Under the pieces are notes generated by a model. That model was not told the DNA's origin. It saw only the letters and a list, made by a program, of their open reading frames with translations, and did no database searches. DNA of 64,000 bases from Caballeronia zhejiangensis. GTDB taxonomy: Bacteria > Pseudomonadota > Gammaproteobacteria > Burkholderiales > Burkholderiaceae. The stretch covers positions 62,001 through 126,000 of the forward strand of contig NZ_JFHD01000005.1 in assembly GCF_000698575.1 (NCBI RefSeq), given 5' to 3'. How positions within the stretch are numbered: position 1 is the first letter of the stretch; the number at the start of each line of letters is the position of its first letter. Below, piece after piece: positions 44,359 to 53,788 of the stretch. Made by a program: the position numbers and the translations under genes.

Positions 44359-45555
44359 ATGAATCAAGCCGATCTCCGCGCCACGCCGTGGCAACTCTCC
44401 GAACGTGCTCGCAAGCTCACCAGTTCGGCGATTCGCGAAATCCTGAAGGTCACGGAGCGGCCGGAAGTCATTTCGTTCGCGGGCGGCCTGCCCTCGCCGG
44501 CGACGTTCCCCGTCGAGGAAATGCGCCACGCCTCCGAACGCATCCTGCGCGACCAGCCCGCCGCCGCGCTCCAGTACAGCGCGACCGAAGGCTACATGCC
44601 GCTGCGCGAGTGGATCGCGAAGCGGTATTCGGTGAACGGCGCGCATATCCGTCCGACGCAGGTGCTCATCACGACGGGCTCGCAGCAGGCGCTCGACCTG
44701 CTCGGCAAGACGCTCGTCGATCCGGGCAGCCGCGTGCTCGTCGAAACGCCGACGTATCTCGGCGCGCTGCAGTCGTTCTCGCTATTCGAGCCGCACTACG
44801 TGCAGGTGCCGACCGATGAATCGGGCCTGATCCCCGAAGCGCTCGACGCCACGCTCACCGCGAACGCGCGCCTGCTCTACGCGCAGCCGAATTTCCAGAA
44901 CCCGACCGGCCGCCGCCTGCCGCTCGAACGCCGCCGCGCGCTCGCCGCGCTGGCTCAAAAAGCGTCGTTCCCGGTGATCGAGGACGATCCCTACGGCGCG
45001 CTGGACTACGCGGGCGCGCCGCTGCCCACGATGCTGTCGATGGCGCCCGATCACATCGTGCATCTCGGCTCGTTCTCGAAAGTGCTGGCGCCGGGCCTGC
45101 GCGTGGGCTACATCATCGCGCCCGAGGAGTTGCACTTCAAACTCGTGCAGGCCAAGCAGGCGACCGACCTGCACACGCCGAGCCTCACGCAGCGCATCGT
45201 TTATGAAGTGGTGAAAGACGGCTTCCTCGACACGCACGTTCCCAAGATCCGCGCGCTCTATCGCGATCAATGCAACGCGATGCTCGACGCACTGGAACGC
45301 CACATGCCCGCGGGCGTCGAATGGAACCGGCCGGAAGGCGGCATGTTCGTGTGGGTGAAGCTGCCGCAACACATCGATTCGATGAAGCTGCTCGAACAGG
45401 CGATCGCGCAGAACGTGGCCTTCGTGCCGGGCGGCCCGTTCTTCGCCAACGAAGCCGAACACAACACCATGCGTCTTTCGTTCGTGACGGTGCCGCCCGC
45501 CACGATCGACGAAGGCGTCGCGAAGCTCGGCGCGCTGATCCGCGCGAGCATCTGA
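44359..45555 (+). CDS. PLP-dependent aminotransferase, class I/II (2-aminoadipate type)
   Basis: 398 residues. Fold-type-I aminotransferase without a DNA-binding domain. The PLP lysine is Lys241 in HLGSFSKVLAPGLRVGY. Other marks: FAGGLPSPATFPVEEM, then QPNFQNPTGRRLPLERR. This is the LysN or 2-aminoadipate group, which takes broad amino donors. It follows the EamA gene by 75 bases and precedes ridA by 24 bases. It may be part of the MocR-linked transcript. Confidence 0.9.
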   Translation: MNQADLRATPWQLSERARKLTSSAIREILKVTERPEVISFAGGLPSPATFPVEEMRHASERILRDQPAAALQYSATEGYMPLREWIAKRYSVNGAHIRPTQVLITTGSQQALDLLGKTLVDPGSRVLVETPTYLGALQSFSLFEPHYVQVPTDESGLIPEALDATLTANARLLYAQPNFQNPTGRRLPLERRRALAALAQKASFPVIEDDPYGALDYAGAPLPTMLSMAPDHIVHLGSFSKVLAPGLRVGYIIAPEELHFKLVQAKQATDLHTPSLTQRIVYEVVKDGFLDTHVPKIRALYRDQCNAMLDALERHMPAGVEWNRPEGGMFVWVKLPQHIDSMKLLEQAIAQNVAFVPGGPFFANEAEHNTMRLSFVTVPPATIDEGVAKLGALIRASI

Positions 45556-45579
45556 TTTCAACGTTTAGAGGAGCAACCG

Positions 45580-46041
45580 ATGGCATCGAACGTGTACGAC
45601 AAGCTGAAGGAACTCGGCATCGACCTGCCCGTCGCGGGCGCGCCCGCCGCCGCTTACGTGATGAGCGCGCAGAGCGGCAACACGGTGTATCTCTCCGGAC
45701 ACATCGCGAAGAAGGACGGCAAGGTCCACGTCGGCAAGCTCGGCGACAACATCACGACGGAAGAAGGCAAGGCGGCGGCGCGCAGCGTCGCGATCGACCT
45801 GATCGCGACGCTGCACGCGCACGTCGGCGATCTGAACAAGGTCAAGCGCATCGTCAAGGTGATGAGCCTCGTCAACTCGACCTTCGATTTCACCGAGCAG
45901 CACATCGTCACGAACGGCGCGTCCGAGCTGATCGCGGAAATCTTCGGCGATGCCGGCAAGCACGCGCGCTCGGCGTTCGGCGTCGCGCAGATTCCGCTCG
46001 GCGCGTGCGTCGAGATCGAGCTGATCGCGGAAGTCGCGTAA
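45580..46041 (+). CDS. ridA: RidA/YjgF-family enamine/imine deaminase-like protein
   Basis: 153 residues. RidA proteins hydrolyse reactive enamines and imines formed by PLP enzymes. GNTVYLSGHIAKKDGKVHVGKLG and then HAHVGDLNKVKRIVKVMSLVNS are family marks. The canonical substrate arginine of RidA (position 105 in E. coli numbering) is not obvious; this is the longer YjgF subgroup, so activity may differ. AGAGGAG precedes the ATG. Its place right after an aminotransferase gene fits a damage-control role. Confidence 0.87.
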   Translation: MASNVYDKLKELGIDLPVAGAPAAAYVMSAQSGNTVYLSGHIAKKDGKVHVGKLGDNITTEEGKAAARSVAIDLIATLHAHVGDLNKVKRIVKVMSLVNSTFDFTEQHIVTNGASELIAEIFGDAGKHARSAFGVAQIPLGACVEIELIAEVA

Positions 46042-46093
46042 GGCGCGCTTTCGCTTCTGCATGGAGGCGAACCAAACGCCTGCTCCAATGACA

Positions 46094-46126
46094 ACGCCCC
46101 GTCCTCAGACCGCGAGAACGGGGCGT
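46094..46126 (+). terminator. Hairpin after ridA
   Basis: A nine-base-pair stem, ACGCCCCGT with ACGGGGCGT, and a 15-base loop. The T tract is poor, so this is a moderate call. Confidence 0.55.
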
Positions 46127-46150
46127 GCGTCACGTCACTTCATGTGAGTC

Positions 46151-46558
46151 TTACTTTGCCGGACGGCCGAAGCTCTGGAACTCGAGGTCCAGCCCCATCG
46201 GGCGCACCACGGCGACGCGGAAGGTCAGCGAATCGTATGCCGCGGCGGAGACGCCCTTCAGATCGGTGCTGATCGTTGCATTCGGACCCGACCACGTCAA
46301 ACGTGCTGCATCCGCGACGGACAGATAACCGCCACCGGCCGGATTGGCCACCGCATCGGCTCCCAAGGTCGCATAGACGGGATTACCGTTCCTGTCGGTG
46401 ATTGCCTTGCCGTTGCCGTCAAGCGTCGGGGTGTTGTCGAGCGCACTCGTGACAAGCACGCCGAGTTGATAGTCGATCGCCAGCGAGATCGCGTACTTCG
46501 CATTGTCGACCGTCGAAGGTGAAACGCCGACGAAGCGGCTTGCCGCCGCATTGGTCGC
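46151..46558 (-). pseudogene. Probable 3' remnant of an unidentified gene
   Basis: About 135 codons read well (STVDNAKYAISLAIDYQL, then TLDGNGKAITDRNGNPVYATLG and AAYDSLTFRVAVVRP) and end in a stop. Towards the 5' end the frame runs into Arg-rich sequence and the start region of phzF on the other strand. No in-frame ATG exists before that. I do not recognise the family. The best reading is the C-terminal end of a protein whose 5' part has been lost; a non-ATG start giving a small real protein is the alternative. Confidence 0.4.
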
Positions 46559-46668
46559 TGGCGCCCGGCGCCAGACCGCAACGTGAAGCGCGGACCGCGA
46601 CCTTTCACAGACCGCGCCGGAGTGTATTGGGGGCAGAATGGCCCTTCCATCGAACTCATTCGAAAACC

Positions 46669-47580
46669 ATGTCCTCACGCACCGTCCAGTTCAAGCAGGT
46701 CGATGTCTTCACAGCCGTTCCATTCAAGGGCAATCCGCTCGCGGTGATCTTCGACGCCGAAGGCCTCACGGCCGAGCGCATGCAGGAAATCGCCCGCTGG
46801 ACGAATTTGTCGGAGACGGCGTTTCTCCTGCCGCCGACCGATCCGCGCGCCGACTACCGCGTACGCATCTTCACGACGGCAGTTGAACTGCCGTTCGCCG
46901 GACATCCGACGCTCGGCAGCGCGCACGCGCTCATCGATGCCGGTTACACGCCGAAGACGCCCGGCCGGCTCGTGCAGGAATGCGGCGTCGGACTCGTGGA
47001 GCTCGCGCAACGCGGCGATGCCAATGGCGATGCCGATGGCGGCGAGTGGGCGTTCGCCGCGCCGCCCGCCACCATCGCGCCGCTTTCAGATGCGCAGTGC
47101 GAGCGCCTCGCCGCCGCACTCGCACCCGCCGTAATCGATTTCAGTTCGCCGCCCGCCGCCTTGGACAACGGCGTGCCGTGGCTCGTCGTGCGCGTGAAGG
47201 ACGCGGCGCAGTGTTTCGCGACGTCGCTGCAAGGCGCGGCGCGCGAATCGCTCGCGGCGCTCGTCGCGGAAGTCGGCACGCACGGCATCGCCATGTATGG
47301 GCCGCACGAAGCCGGCGGACCCGCGACGTTCGAATTGCGCGTGATTCTGCTCGGCGCGGAGAACATCGAAGATCCGGTGACGGGCAGCGCGAACGCGGCG
47401 CTCGCGACGCTGCTGCGCGCGCGGGACCAGCGGCCCGGCCAGCGTTTCACGGTGAGACAGGGCACGGCGCTCGGCCGCGATGGCCGCGTCAGCATCGAAT
47501 ACGACGATGCGGCGGACGGCGCACCGATCTGGATCGGCGGCGCCTCGGTAACTGTGATCGACGGCACATTCCGCATCTGA
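46669..47580 (+). CDS. PhzF-family isomerase
   Basis: 303 residues. PhzF folds have two diaminopimelate-epimerase-like halves. KQVDVFTAVPFKGNPLAVI opens the first, with the general-acid/base glutamate likely in WTNLSETAFLLP. ELPFAGHPTLGSAHAL and PVTGSANAALATL are the two phosphate- or carboxylate-binding loops. Phenazine genes are absent, so the substrate is another trans-2,3-dihydro-type or epimerisable acid. ATG 46669 is preferred to an upstream in-frame ATG that adds 50 Arg-rich residues. Confidence 0.9.
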   Translation: MSSRTVQFKQVDVFTAVPFKGNPLAVIFDAEGLTAERMQEIARWTNLSETAFLLPPTDPRADYRVRIFTTAVELPFAGHPTLGSAHALIDAGYTPKTPGRLVQECGVGLVELAQRGDANGDADGGEWAFAAPPATIAPLSDAQCERLAAALAPAVIDFSSPPAALDNGVPWLVVRVKDAAQCFATSLQGAARESLAALVAEVGTHGIAMYGPHEAGGPATFELRVILLGAENIEDPVTGSANAALATLLRARDQRPGQRFTVRQGTALGRDGRVSIEYDDAADGAPIWIGGASVTVIDGTFRI

Positions 47581-48033
47581 AACAATGACCTACGCGCTGC
47601 CCGACGCCGCGCGTATACCCCCAAGCGCGGCCCCTTTCTTAATCCCGGCGGCTTCGTTAATATCTGAACAATCGGGGATCGGAACGCAATGGCGGTTCAC
47701 ATCGGCGGGCGACAGGCGTCGTGAGGGTGAACCGCTCGCGCCGCAGCGCAAACGTATGCACTCGACGACACCGGATGCTCGCCGTCTCGCTCATGCCGGG
47801 CTTCGGGCGCTGCAGCGGCAAACGGCTCGCCGAACGGCCGTCGCGCGCGGACCTGAGGTGGATCGAGATGTGGATCGGGTCTCGGAGAAAATATCCGCCG
47901 ATCATCCGCTGTGCGCCGCGCGCGGTATATTCACTCGTTTCGGTCGAACGCCTCAGAACATGCATCGCTTCATCCACCTCGCGCAGTCCGCAGCACGCAA
48001 GGCGCCACGCGACAGAGCGCCGACGGACACCCC
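47581..48033. other. Gene-free stretch before the GGDEF-EAL gene
   Basis: 453 bases. An open frame of 150 codons begins at 47585, but its composition is Arg/Pro/Ala-rich and unlike a protein. The AT-rich TTCGTTAATATCTGAAC near 47653 may contain a promoter. No RNA gene or terminator is evident. Confidence 0.45.
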
Positions 48034-50475
48034 ATGAAGCGCACGCGCTCCCACGCCTTTTCCGACACCGTCCTCGGCGCGCCGTCGGCGCGGCGTCGGC
48101 GCGCGCTTCTCGCGATTCCCGTGCTCGGCACCTTCGTGCTGGTGCTGCTGTGGGCGGTGATCTTCGCCCGGCTATCGGTCGAGCGCGAAGCGACCACGCA
48201 TGAGTCGATGTCGTCCGCCGCCATTCTTTCGTCGGCGCTCGAACAGCACACCATCAAGGCGATTCACCAGGTCGACCAGATCACGCGCTTCGTCAAATAC
48301 GAGTACGAGAAGTCGCCCGACAACTTCGATCTGATCGCCACCGTCGAAAAAGGCGTCGTGCAAAGCGACACGCTCGTGCAGGTTTCGCTGATCGACGAAT
48401 ACGGGACGCTGATCGCCAATACATCCGATCCGCATCCGAAACCGATCGATCTCTCCGACCGCGAACACTTCAAGGTCCACGCGCATTCGAACGACGATCT
48501 GCTCTACATCAGCCGCCCGGTGCGCGGGCGGGTATCCGGGCTCTGGACGCTGCAGATCACGCGGCGGCTCAATCATCCGGACGGCTCGTTCGCGGGCGTC
48601 GTGGTCGTGTCGGAAGACCCGGCGTATTTCACGAACGACTTCTACAACGTCGCGTCGATCGGGCACGAAGGCGTGATCGCGGTCGTGTCGGACAACGGCT
48701 CCGTGCTCGCGCGCAGCACGGGCGGCAGCCTGGCCGAGAGCGCCGCCGCGAATGCCGCCGCGAGCGCCCCGGCGAAAGGCAGCGCGCGCAGCGGCCCGGC
48801 CGATCGCTCGCACGCCGCGTTCAGCGCGACCGGCGTGTATCCGACGACCGATCACGCGTCGGGCATCTACGTCGATCCGATCGATCACGTGAAGCGCATC
48901 GTGTCGTACCGGCATATCGACGGCTATCCGCTCGGCGTGCTCGTCGGCCTGTCCGAGCGCGAGGAGATGGTCGACTACAACCACACGCGCAATGTCTATC
49001 TGCTGATGGCGAGCTTCATTTCGCTCGCGATGCTCGGCTTCTTCGCGGTCGCGACGGGCCTCATCGGCAAGCTGCTCGGGCGCGAGCGCGAGATGACGCA
49101 TCTCGTCGAATACGACCTGCTCACCGGCCTGCGCAACCGGTATTCGACGCTGCGCGCGCTCAGGCTCGACGTGGCGCAGCCGGAAAACATCGGGCGCCTG
49201 GCGCTGCTCTTCATCGATCTCGACAACTTCAAGACCGTCAACGACACGCTCGGCCACAACGCCGGCGACATCGTCCTGCAGATGACCGCGTCGCGGCTCG
49301 CCGAAACGGTCGGGCAAAGCGGCACGCTGTCGCGCATCGGCGGCGACGAGTTCGTGGTCGTCGTGAAGGGCGACGACGTCGAGCAACGCGCCGTCACGCT
49401 CGCCGACGACATCTCGACGATGTTCGCCACGCCCTTCGACGTGCGCGGCAGCGCGTTCGTGCTGCATGCGAGCATCGGCATCGCGCTCTTTTCCGTGTCG
49501 AACGAGAGCGAAATCGATCTGCTGAAGAAGGCCGATCTCGCGATGTACAGCGCGAAGGACGCGGGCCGGAACTGCTATCAGTTCTATTCGCCGCAGTTGT
49601 CGCATCGCGCGGACCATTTGATGAAGTGGGAGCAGCAACTGCGCGTCGCGTTGACGGAGCAGCAGCTTTTCCTCGTCTATCAGCCGAAGATCGATCTGAC
49701 GCGCCGCTGCATCACCGGTTTCGAGGCGCTCGTGCGCTGGAATCATCCGCAGCACGGGCTCATTCCGGCAAACGAGTTCATTCCGGTGGCGGAATCGACA
49801 GGACTGATCGTCGCGGTCGGCGATTTCGTGATTCACACCGCGTGCATGGAGCTCGCGCAATGGCAGCGCGACGGGTATACGGGACTGTCGCTCGCCGTGA
49901 ACATTTCGGCCGTGCAGTTCTGGCGCGGCGATTTGCTGGAGACGGTCGCGCGCGCGATCGAGGCGAGCGGCATTCCGCCCGACAAGCTGGAGCTCGAAAT
50001 CACCGAGACCGTGATGGTCGAGTATCCGGAGCTCGTGCAGGAGAAGATCGTCGCGCTGAAGCGGCTGGGCGTGCGTATCGCGCTCGACGACTTCGGCACG
50101 GGATATTCGTCGCTGTCGTATCTGAACCGCTTTTCGGTCGATACGCTGAAGGTGGATCGCTCGTTCATCCAGGCGATTCCGGAAGATCGCAGCGTCTGCG
50201 TGATGGTGTCGGCGATCGTCAATCTGGCGCGCTCGCTCGGGTTGACGGTGATTGTCGAAGGCACGGAGCGCGAGGAGCAGATTGCGTGGCTCGCCGCGCT
50301 CGGGCCGGTGGAAGCGCAAGGCTTCCTGTTCTCTCGCCCGGTGCCGGCGGATGGCGTGCAGGCGCTGCTCGACCGTTTCGGCGTATGCGGATGGCCGCGC
50401 GGACACGCCCCGCGATCGCGCAAGGACGCCGGCCACGAATCGAGCACCGCGCTCAGCGACGAGCGCGGCGTTTAA
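48034..50475 (+). CDS. Membrane GGDEF-EAL protein with periplasmic Cache-like sensor
   Basis: 813 residues. Two membrane helices (about 22-44 and 325-347) bracket a periplasmic sensor with Cache-like segments (LIDEYGTLIANTSDP, then YISRPVRGRVSGLWTLQITR). The diguanylate cyclase motif is SRIGGDEFVVV near 435, intact. The EAL domain starts with GFEALVRWNHPQHG near 563 and has DDFGTGYSSL. Both activities could be live: making and breaking cyclic di-GMP. The RxxD inhibitory site before GGDEF is not seen. ATG 48034 is the last ATG before the first membrane helix. Confidence 0.9.
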   Translation: MKRTRSHAFSDTVLGAPSARRRRALLAIPVLGTFVLVLLWAVIFARLSVEREATTHESMSSAAILSSALEQHTIKAIHQVDQITRFVKYEYEKSPDNFDLIATVEKGVVQSDTLVQVSLIDEYGTLIANTSDPHPKPIDLSDREHFKVHAHSNDDLLYISRPVRGRVSGLWTLQITRRLNHPDGSFAGVVVVSEDPAYFTNDFYNVASIGHEGVIAVVSDNGSVLARSTGGSLAESAAANAAASAPAKGSARSGPADRSHAAFSATGVYPTTDHASGIYVDPIDHVKRIVSYRHIDGYPLGVLVGLSEREEMVDYNHTRNVYLLMASFISLAMLGFFAVATGLIGKLLGREREMTHLVEYDLLTGLRNRYSTLRALRLDVAQPENIGRLALLFIDLDNFKTVNDTLGHNAGDIVLQMTASRLAETVGQSGTLSRIGGDEFVVVVKGDDVEQRAVTLADDISTMFATPFDVRGSAFVLHASIGIALFSVSNESEIDLLKKADLAMYSAKDAGRNCYQFYSPQLSHRADHLMKWEQQLRVALTEQQLFLVYQPKIDLTRRCITGFEALVRWNHPQHGLIPANEFIPVAESTGLIVAVGDFVIHTACMELAQWQRDGYTGLSLAVNISAVQFWRGDLLETVARAIEASGIPPDKLELEITETVMVEYPELVQEKIVALKRLGVRIALDDFGTGYSSLSYLNRFSVDTLKVDRSFIQAIPEDRSVCVMVSAIVNLARSLGLTVIVEGTEREEQIAWLAALGPVEAQGFLFSRPVPADGVQALLDRFGVCGWPRGHAPRSRKDAGHESSTALSDERGV

Positions 50476-50488
50476 GCGACGGGTCGAA

Positions 50489-50947
50489 TCAGAAGCCGCG
50501 CGAAAGAACCGCCGTGCCGATGGTCACGACGCCCAGCACGAGATTGATCACGACGAGCCTTCTCACGGTGCCGACCGCCCTCGCGCCATCGGGCCAGTTC
50601 TGCGCCTGCACCGCGCGGCGGATGCGCGGAAAAACGGCGAAGCGGATGTGACCGAAGATCAGCATCATCACGATGCCGAGACCGGCCATCGCGTGCAGCG
50701 GCCACGCCGCATGACCGCCGCCGAATTGCATGAGCAGGAAACCGCCGGTGAGCAGGATGACGATCACCGAGGCGCCCACCCAGTTGAAGAAGCGCGCGAA
50801 TACCGACTCCCAAAGCGGAAGACGCAGTTGCGGCGTGAGATCGCCGAGCGCGGGACGCAGGCAGAAATGCGCGAAGATCATTCCGCCTATCCAAACGGCG
50901 ACGCCGAGCAAATGCAGAAAGAGCGCCGCTTCGATGGCTTTGTTCAT
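50489..50947 (-). CDS. CopD-like four-helix membrane protein
   Basis: 152 residues, four membrane segments. The start KAIEAALFLHLLGVAVWIGGMIFAHF is the CopD/copper-resistance-D first helix, with conserved His12 and Trp19. The C-terminal RRLVVINLVLGVVTIGTAVLSRG is the last helix. Such proteins may bind heme or copper. It is convergent with the GGDEF-EAL gene, 13 bases apart. ATG 50947 is the last ATG before the first helix. Confidence 0.82.
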   Translation of the reverse strand: MNKAIEAALFLHLLGVAVWIGGMIFAHFCLRPALGDLTPQLRLPLWESVFARFFNWVGASVIVILLTGGFLLMQFGGGHAAWPLHAMAGLGIVMMLIFGHIRFAVFPRIRRAVQAQNWPDGARAVGTVRRLVVINLVLGVVTIGTAVLSRGF

Positions 50948-51151
50948 TGTGAATTCCGGGGCTGATTTGAGTTGTTGAGTACGTGCAGGCACAAGGCATA
51001 GGAATACGCGCGGAGTGTGGAGTTCCCCGCCCGGCCGATTTTGTTCGACGATGACAGCGTGGCACGCGAAAGAACCGGATTATTCGTGACCCTAAGGATC
51101 GCGCGAATGGGATATGTTTTGCCGATGCCCCATGCCAGTCCGAGGCTTGCC

Positions 51152-51379
51152 TTAGTGACGGATATCGGCCGCCGGGCAGCTTTCCCGCCCCGGCTTCGCC
51201 GAGCGCCGCGGTGGACCGACGACGATCTGCACATTGCGACCAAGGCGCGCGAGCAGTTCGAGCATCTTCGCCTCGCCGAGCCCGCGAAACTGGCCACGCA
51301 TCAGCTGCGAGAGCTTGGGCTGACTGATGCCAAGAAGCGTTGAAATGATTAATGTCTGAATCTCGCGAACGACAGACGA
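51152..51379 (-). pseudogene. Truncated XRE/HigA-type antitoxin relic
   Basis: 76 codons with no start. REIQTLIISTLLGISQPKLSQ reads as the second half of a helix-turn-helix; LMRGQFRGLGEAKMLELLARLG is the rest, then RNVQIVVGPPR. This is the HTH of small XRE antitoxins (HigA, or those paired with RelE/HigB toxins). The upstream half is lost; it runs straight into the parC terminator. No toxin frame is seen nearby. Confidence 0.7.
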
Positions 51380-51380
51380 T

Positions 51381-51404
51381 AAAAAGCCCGCACTGAGCGG
51401 GCTT
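51381..51404 (-). terminator. Terminator of parE-parC
   Basis: On the minus strand AAGCCCGC, five-base loop, GCGGGCTT, then further T. It stands 40 bases after the parC stop. Confidence 0.85.
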
Positions 51405-51443
51405 CATGCCGTCATGGAGCGCGCGCGGCGCCCCACTGAAACA

Positions 51444-53762
51444 TCACCCCTCGAACACCGGCCGCAGCTCCGTCACCTTCAACGACGAATCCGGCGCCCT
51501 TCCCTTTCTCGATCGCTTGCCGAGATGCAGTTGCAACTGCGATCCGCTGAGCTTCTCGTCCCTCGCCTTCCCGCCGCGCCCGGTGCCGATCATCATCACG
51601 CCGCGCGCATCGATGGCGAGCGCCTGGCGCAGCGTTTCCTTCGGATCGAGGCCCATCAGAATGACGCCGCGACCCCCGCCCGACAACGTCTTCATCTCGT
51701 CCATGCCGAAGACGAGCAGTTTGCCCGCGCTCGACAAGCACGCGACATAGATCGCGCCCGGAATGACGGGCATCGGCGCGAGCGGTGCCGCGCCTTCGTC
51801 GATCGTCATGAACGCCTTGCCGGCCTTCTGGCGGCTCACCATGTCGCCGAGCTTCGCGATGAAGCCGAAGCCGTTGCTCGATGCCAGCAGCAGTTGTTGT
51901 TCAGCATTCGCCGCGAAGTAATGCAGCAGATGCGTGCCCGATTCGAGCTCGATCAGCGACGTCACCGGCACGCCATCGCCGCGTCCGCCCGGCAACGCCG
52001 AAACCGGCACCGAATACACGCGACCCTTGCTGCCCCACGCGACGAGCGAATCCGGCGTGCGCGCCTGGAACGCGGCGTACAGCCCGTCGCCCTGCTTGAA
52101 CGTGAAGCCCGCCGGATCGAGCCCGTGGCCCTTCAGCGCGCGCACCCAGCCCTTCTGCGACACGACCACCGTCACCGGTTCGTCGACGACACGCGCCTCG
52201 AACGTCGCGCGCTTCTCCTGCTGAATCAGCGTGCGGCGATCGTCGCCGTACTGCTTCGCGTCCGCTTCGATTTCCTTGATCAGCACGCGCTTCATCGCGG
52301 CGTCGCTGTTGAGCAGTTCTTCGAGCTTCGTCTTTTCGTCGCGCAAGTCGGACAACTCTTGTTCGATCTTGATCGCCTCCAGCCGCGCCAACTGACGCAG
52401 ACGAATCTCGAGAATGTCTTCGGCCTGCCGGTCAGAGAGATTGAAGCGCGCGATCAGCGCCTGCTTCGGTTCCTCCGACTCGCGGATGATGCGGATGACT
52501 TCATCGATGTTCAGGAAGACGATCATTCGTCCTTCGAGAATATGGATGCGGTCGTTGACCTTGCCCAAACGATGCTGCGTGCGCCGCGTCACCGTGACGA
52601 AGCGAAAGCCGATCCACTCGTGCAGGATCTCGACGATGCCCTTCTGACGCGGCCGGCCATCCGAGCCGATCATCACGAGGTTGATCGACGCGTTCGATTC
52701 GAGGCTCGTGTACGCGAGCAGCGTGTTGACGAACTCGGTCTGATCGATACGGCTCGACTTCGGCTCGAACACGAGCCGCACGGGCGCGTCCTTGCCCGAC
52801 TCGTCGCGCACGGCGTCGAGCAGCGCGAGCATCGACTGCTTGGTCTGCACCTGCTCGGGCGTGAGCGTCTTCTTGCCGAGCTTGATCTTCGGATTCGTGA
52901 GTTCCTCGATTTCCTCGAGCACTTTCTGGCTCGACACGCCCGGCGGCAATTCCGTGATGACGACCTGCCACTGGCCGCGCGCGAGATCCTCGATCTTCCA
53001 GCGCGCACGCACCTTCAGGCTGCCGCGTCCGGTTTCGTAGGCCGTCGAGATTTCCGTCGGCGATGAAATGATTTGCCCGCCGCCGGGGAAATCCGGTCCG
53101 GGCAGTTTCTCCATCAAGCCCGCGTGGCCGATCTTCGGATCGCGGATCATCGCGACAGCGGCTTGCGCGACTTCGCGCAGATTGTGCGACGGAATTTCCG
53201 TCGCCAGCCCGACCGCGATGCCCGATGCGCCGTTCAGCAACAGGAACGGCAAGCGCGCGGGCAATAGCTTCGGCTCTTCGAACGAGCCGTCGTAGTTCGG
53301 CATGAAATCGACCGTGCCCTGATCGATTTCATCGAGCAGCAAGCGCGCGATCGGCGTCAGACGCGCTTCGGTGTATCGCATGGCCGCTGCGCCGTCGCCG
53401 TCGCGCGAGCCGAAATTGCCCTGACCGTCGATGAGCGGATAGCGCATCGAAAAGTCCTGCGCGAGACGCACCAGCGCGTCGTACGCCGATTGATCGCCGT
53501 GCGGGTGATATTTACCCAGCACGTCGCCGACCACGCGCGCCGACTTCACCGGCTTGGCGTTGGCCGCGAGGCCCATCTCGCTCATCGCGTAGAGAATGCG
53601 GCGCTGCACGGGCTTCTGTCCATCGCACACGTCGGGCAGCGCGCGGCCCTTCACCACGCTCACCGCGTAGTCGAGATAAGCACGTTCGGCGTAATCGCCG
53701 AGCGTCAGTTGTTCGCCGTCCGGTGCAGTCTGTTCGGCGAAGAGATCGTCTGTGATTCCCAT
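51444..53762 (-). CDS. parC: DNA topoisomerase IV subunit A
   Basis: 772 residues. ParC cuts and rejoins the transported-duplex gate strand and decatenates sister chromosomes. The active tyrosine is Tyr130 in AAMRYTEAR. The quinolone-determining region is [19 protein letters not shown] (residues 84-102): position 91 is Gln where E. coli ParC has Ser80, and 95 is Asp where it has Glu84. The C-terminal beta-propeller domain has repeated [23 protein letters not shown] and [12 protein letters not shown] blades. It follows parE by 26 bases. Confidence 0.96.
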   Translation of the reverse strand: MGITDDLFAEQTAPDGEQLTLGDYAERAYLDYAVSVVKGRALPDVCDGQKPVQRRILYAMSEMGLAANAKPVKSARVVGDVLGKYHPHGDQSAYDALVRLAQDFSMRYPLIDGQGNFGSRDGDGAAAMRYTEARLTPIARLLLDEIDQGTVDFMPNYDGSFEEPKLLPARLPFLLLNGASGIAVGLATEIPSHNLREVAQAAVAMIRDPKIGHAGLMEKLPGPDFPGGGQIISSPTEISTAYETGRGSLKVRARWKIEDLARGQWQVVITELPPGVSSQKVLEEIEELTNPKIKLGKKTLTPEQVQTKQSMLALLDAVRDESGKDAPVRLVFEPKSSRIDQTEFVNTLLAYTSLESNASINLVMIGSDGRPRQKGIVEILHEWIGFRFVTVTRRTQHRLGKVNDRIHILEGRMIVFLNIDEVIRIIRESEEPKQALIARFNLSDRQAEDILEIRLRQLARLEAIKIEQELSDLRDEKTKLEELLNSDAAMKRVLIKEIEADAKQYGDDRRTLIQQEKRATFEARVVDEPVTVVVSQKGWVRALKGHGLDPAGFTFKQGDGLYAAFQARTPDSLVAWGSKGRVYSVPVSALPGGRGDGVPVTSLIELESGTHLLHYFAANAEQQLLLASSNGFGFIAKLGDMVSRQKAGKAFMTIDEGAAPLAPMPVIPGAIYVACLSSAGKLLVFGMDEMKTLSGGGRGVILMGLDPKETLRQALAIDARGVMMIGTGRGGKARDEKLSGSQLQLHLGKRSRKGRAPDSSLKVTELRPVFEG

Positions 53763-53788
53763 CGAATGTCCGTGTTAATGCGTTCGCG

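Noticed and set aside
47585-48037. Open frame of 150 codons before the GGDEF-EAL gene
   Set aside because: Composition is Arg/Pro/Thr-rich, there is no Shine-Dalgarno, and it looks like leader DNA.
51017-51343. Plus-strand open frame of 108 codons between the CopD-like gene and parC
   Set aside because: It is antisense to the antitoxin relic, which has recognisable helix-turn-helix residues on the other strand.
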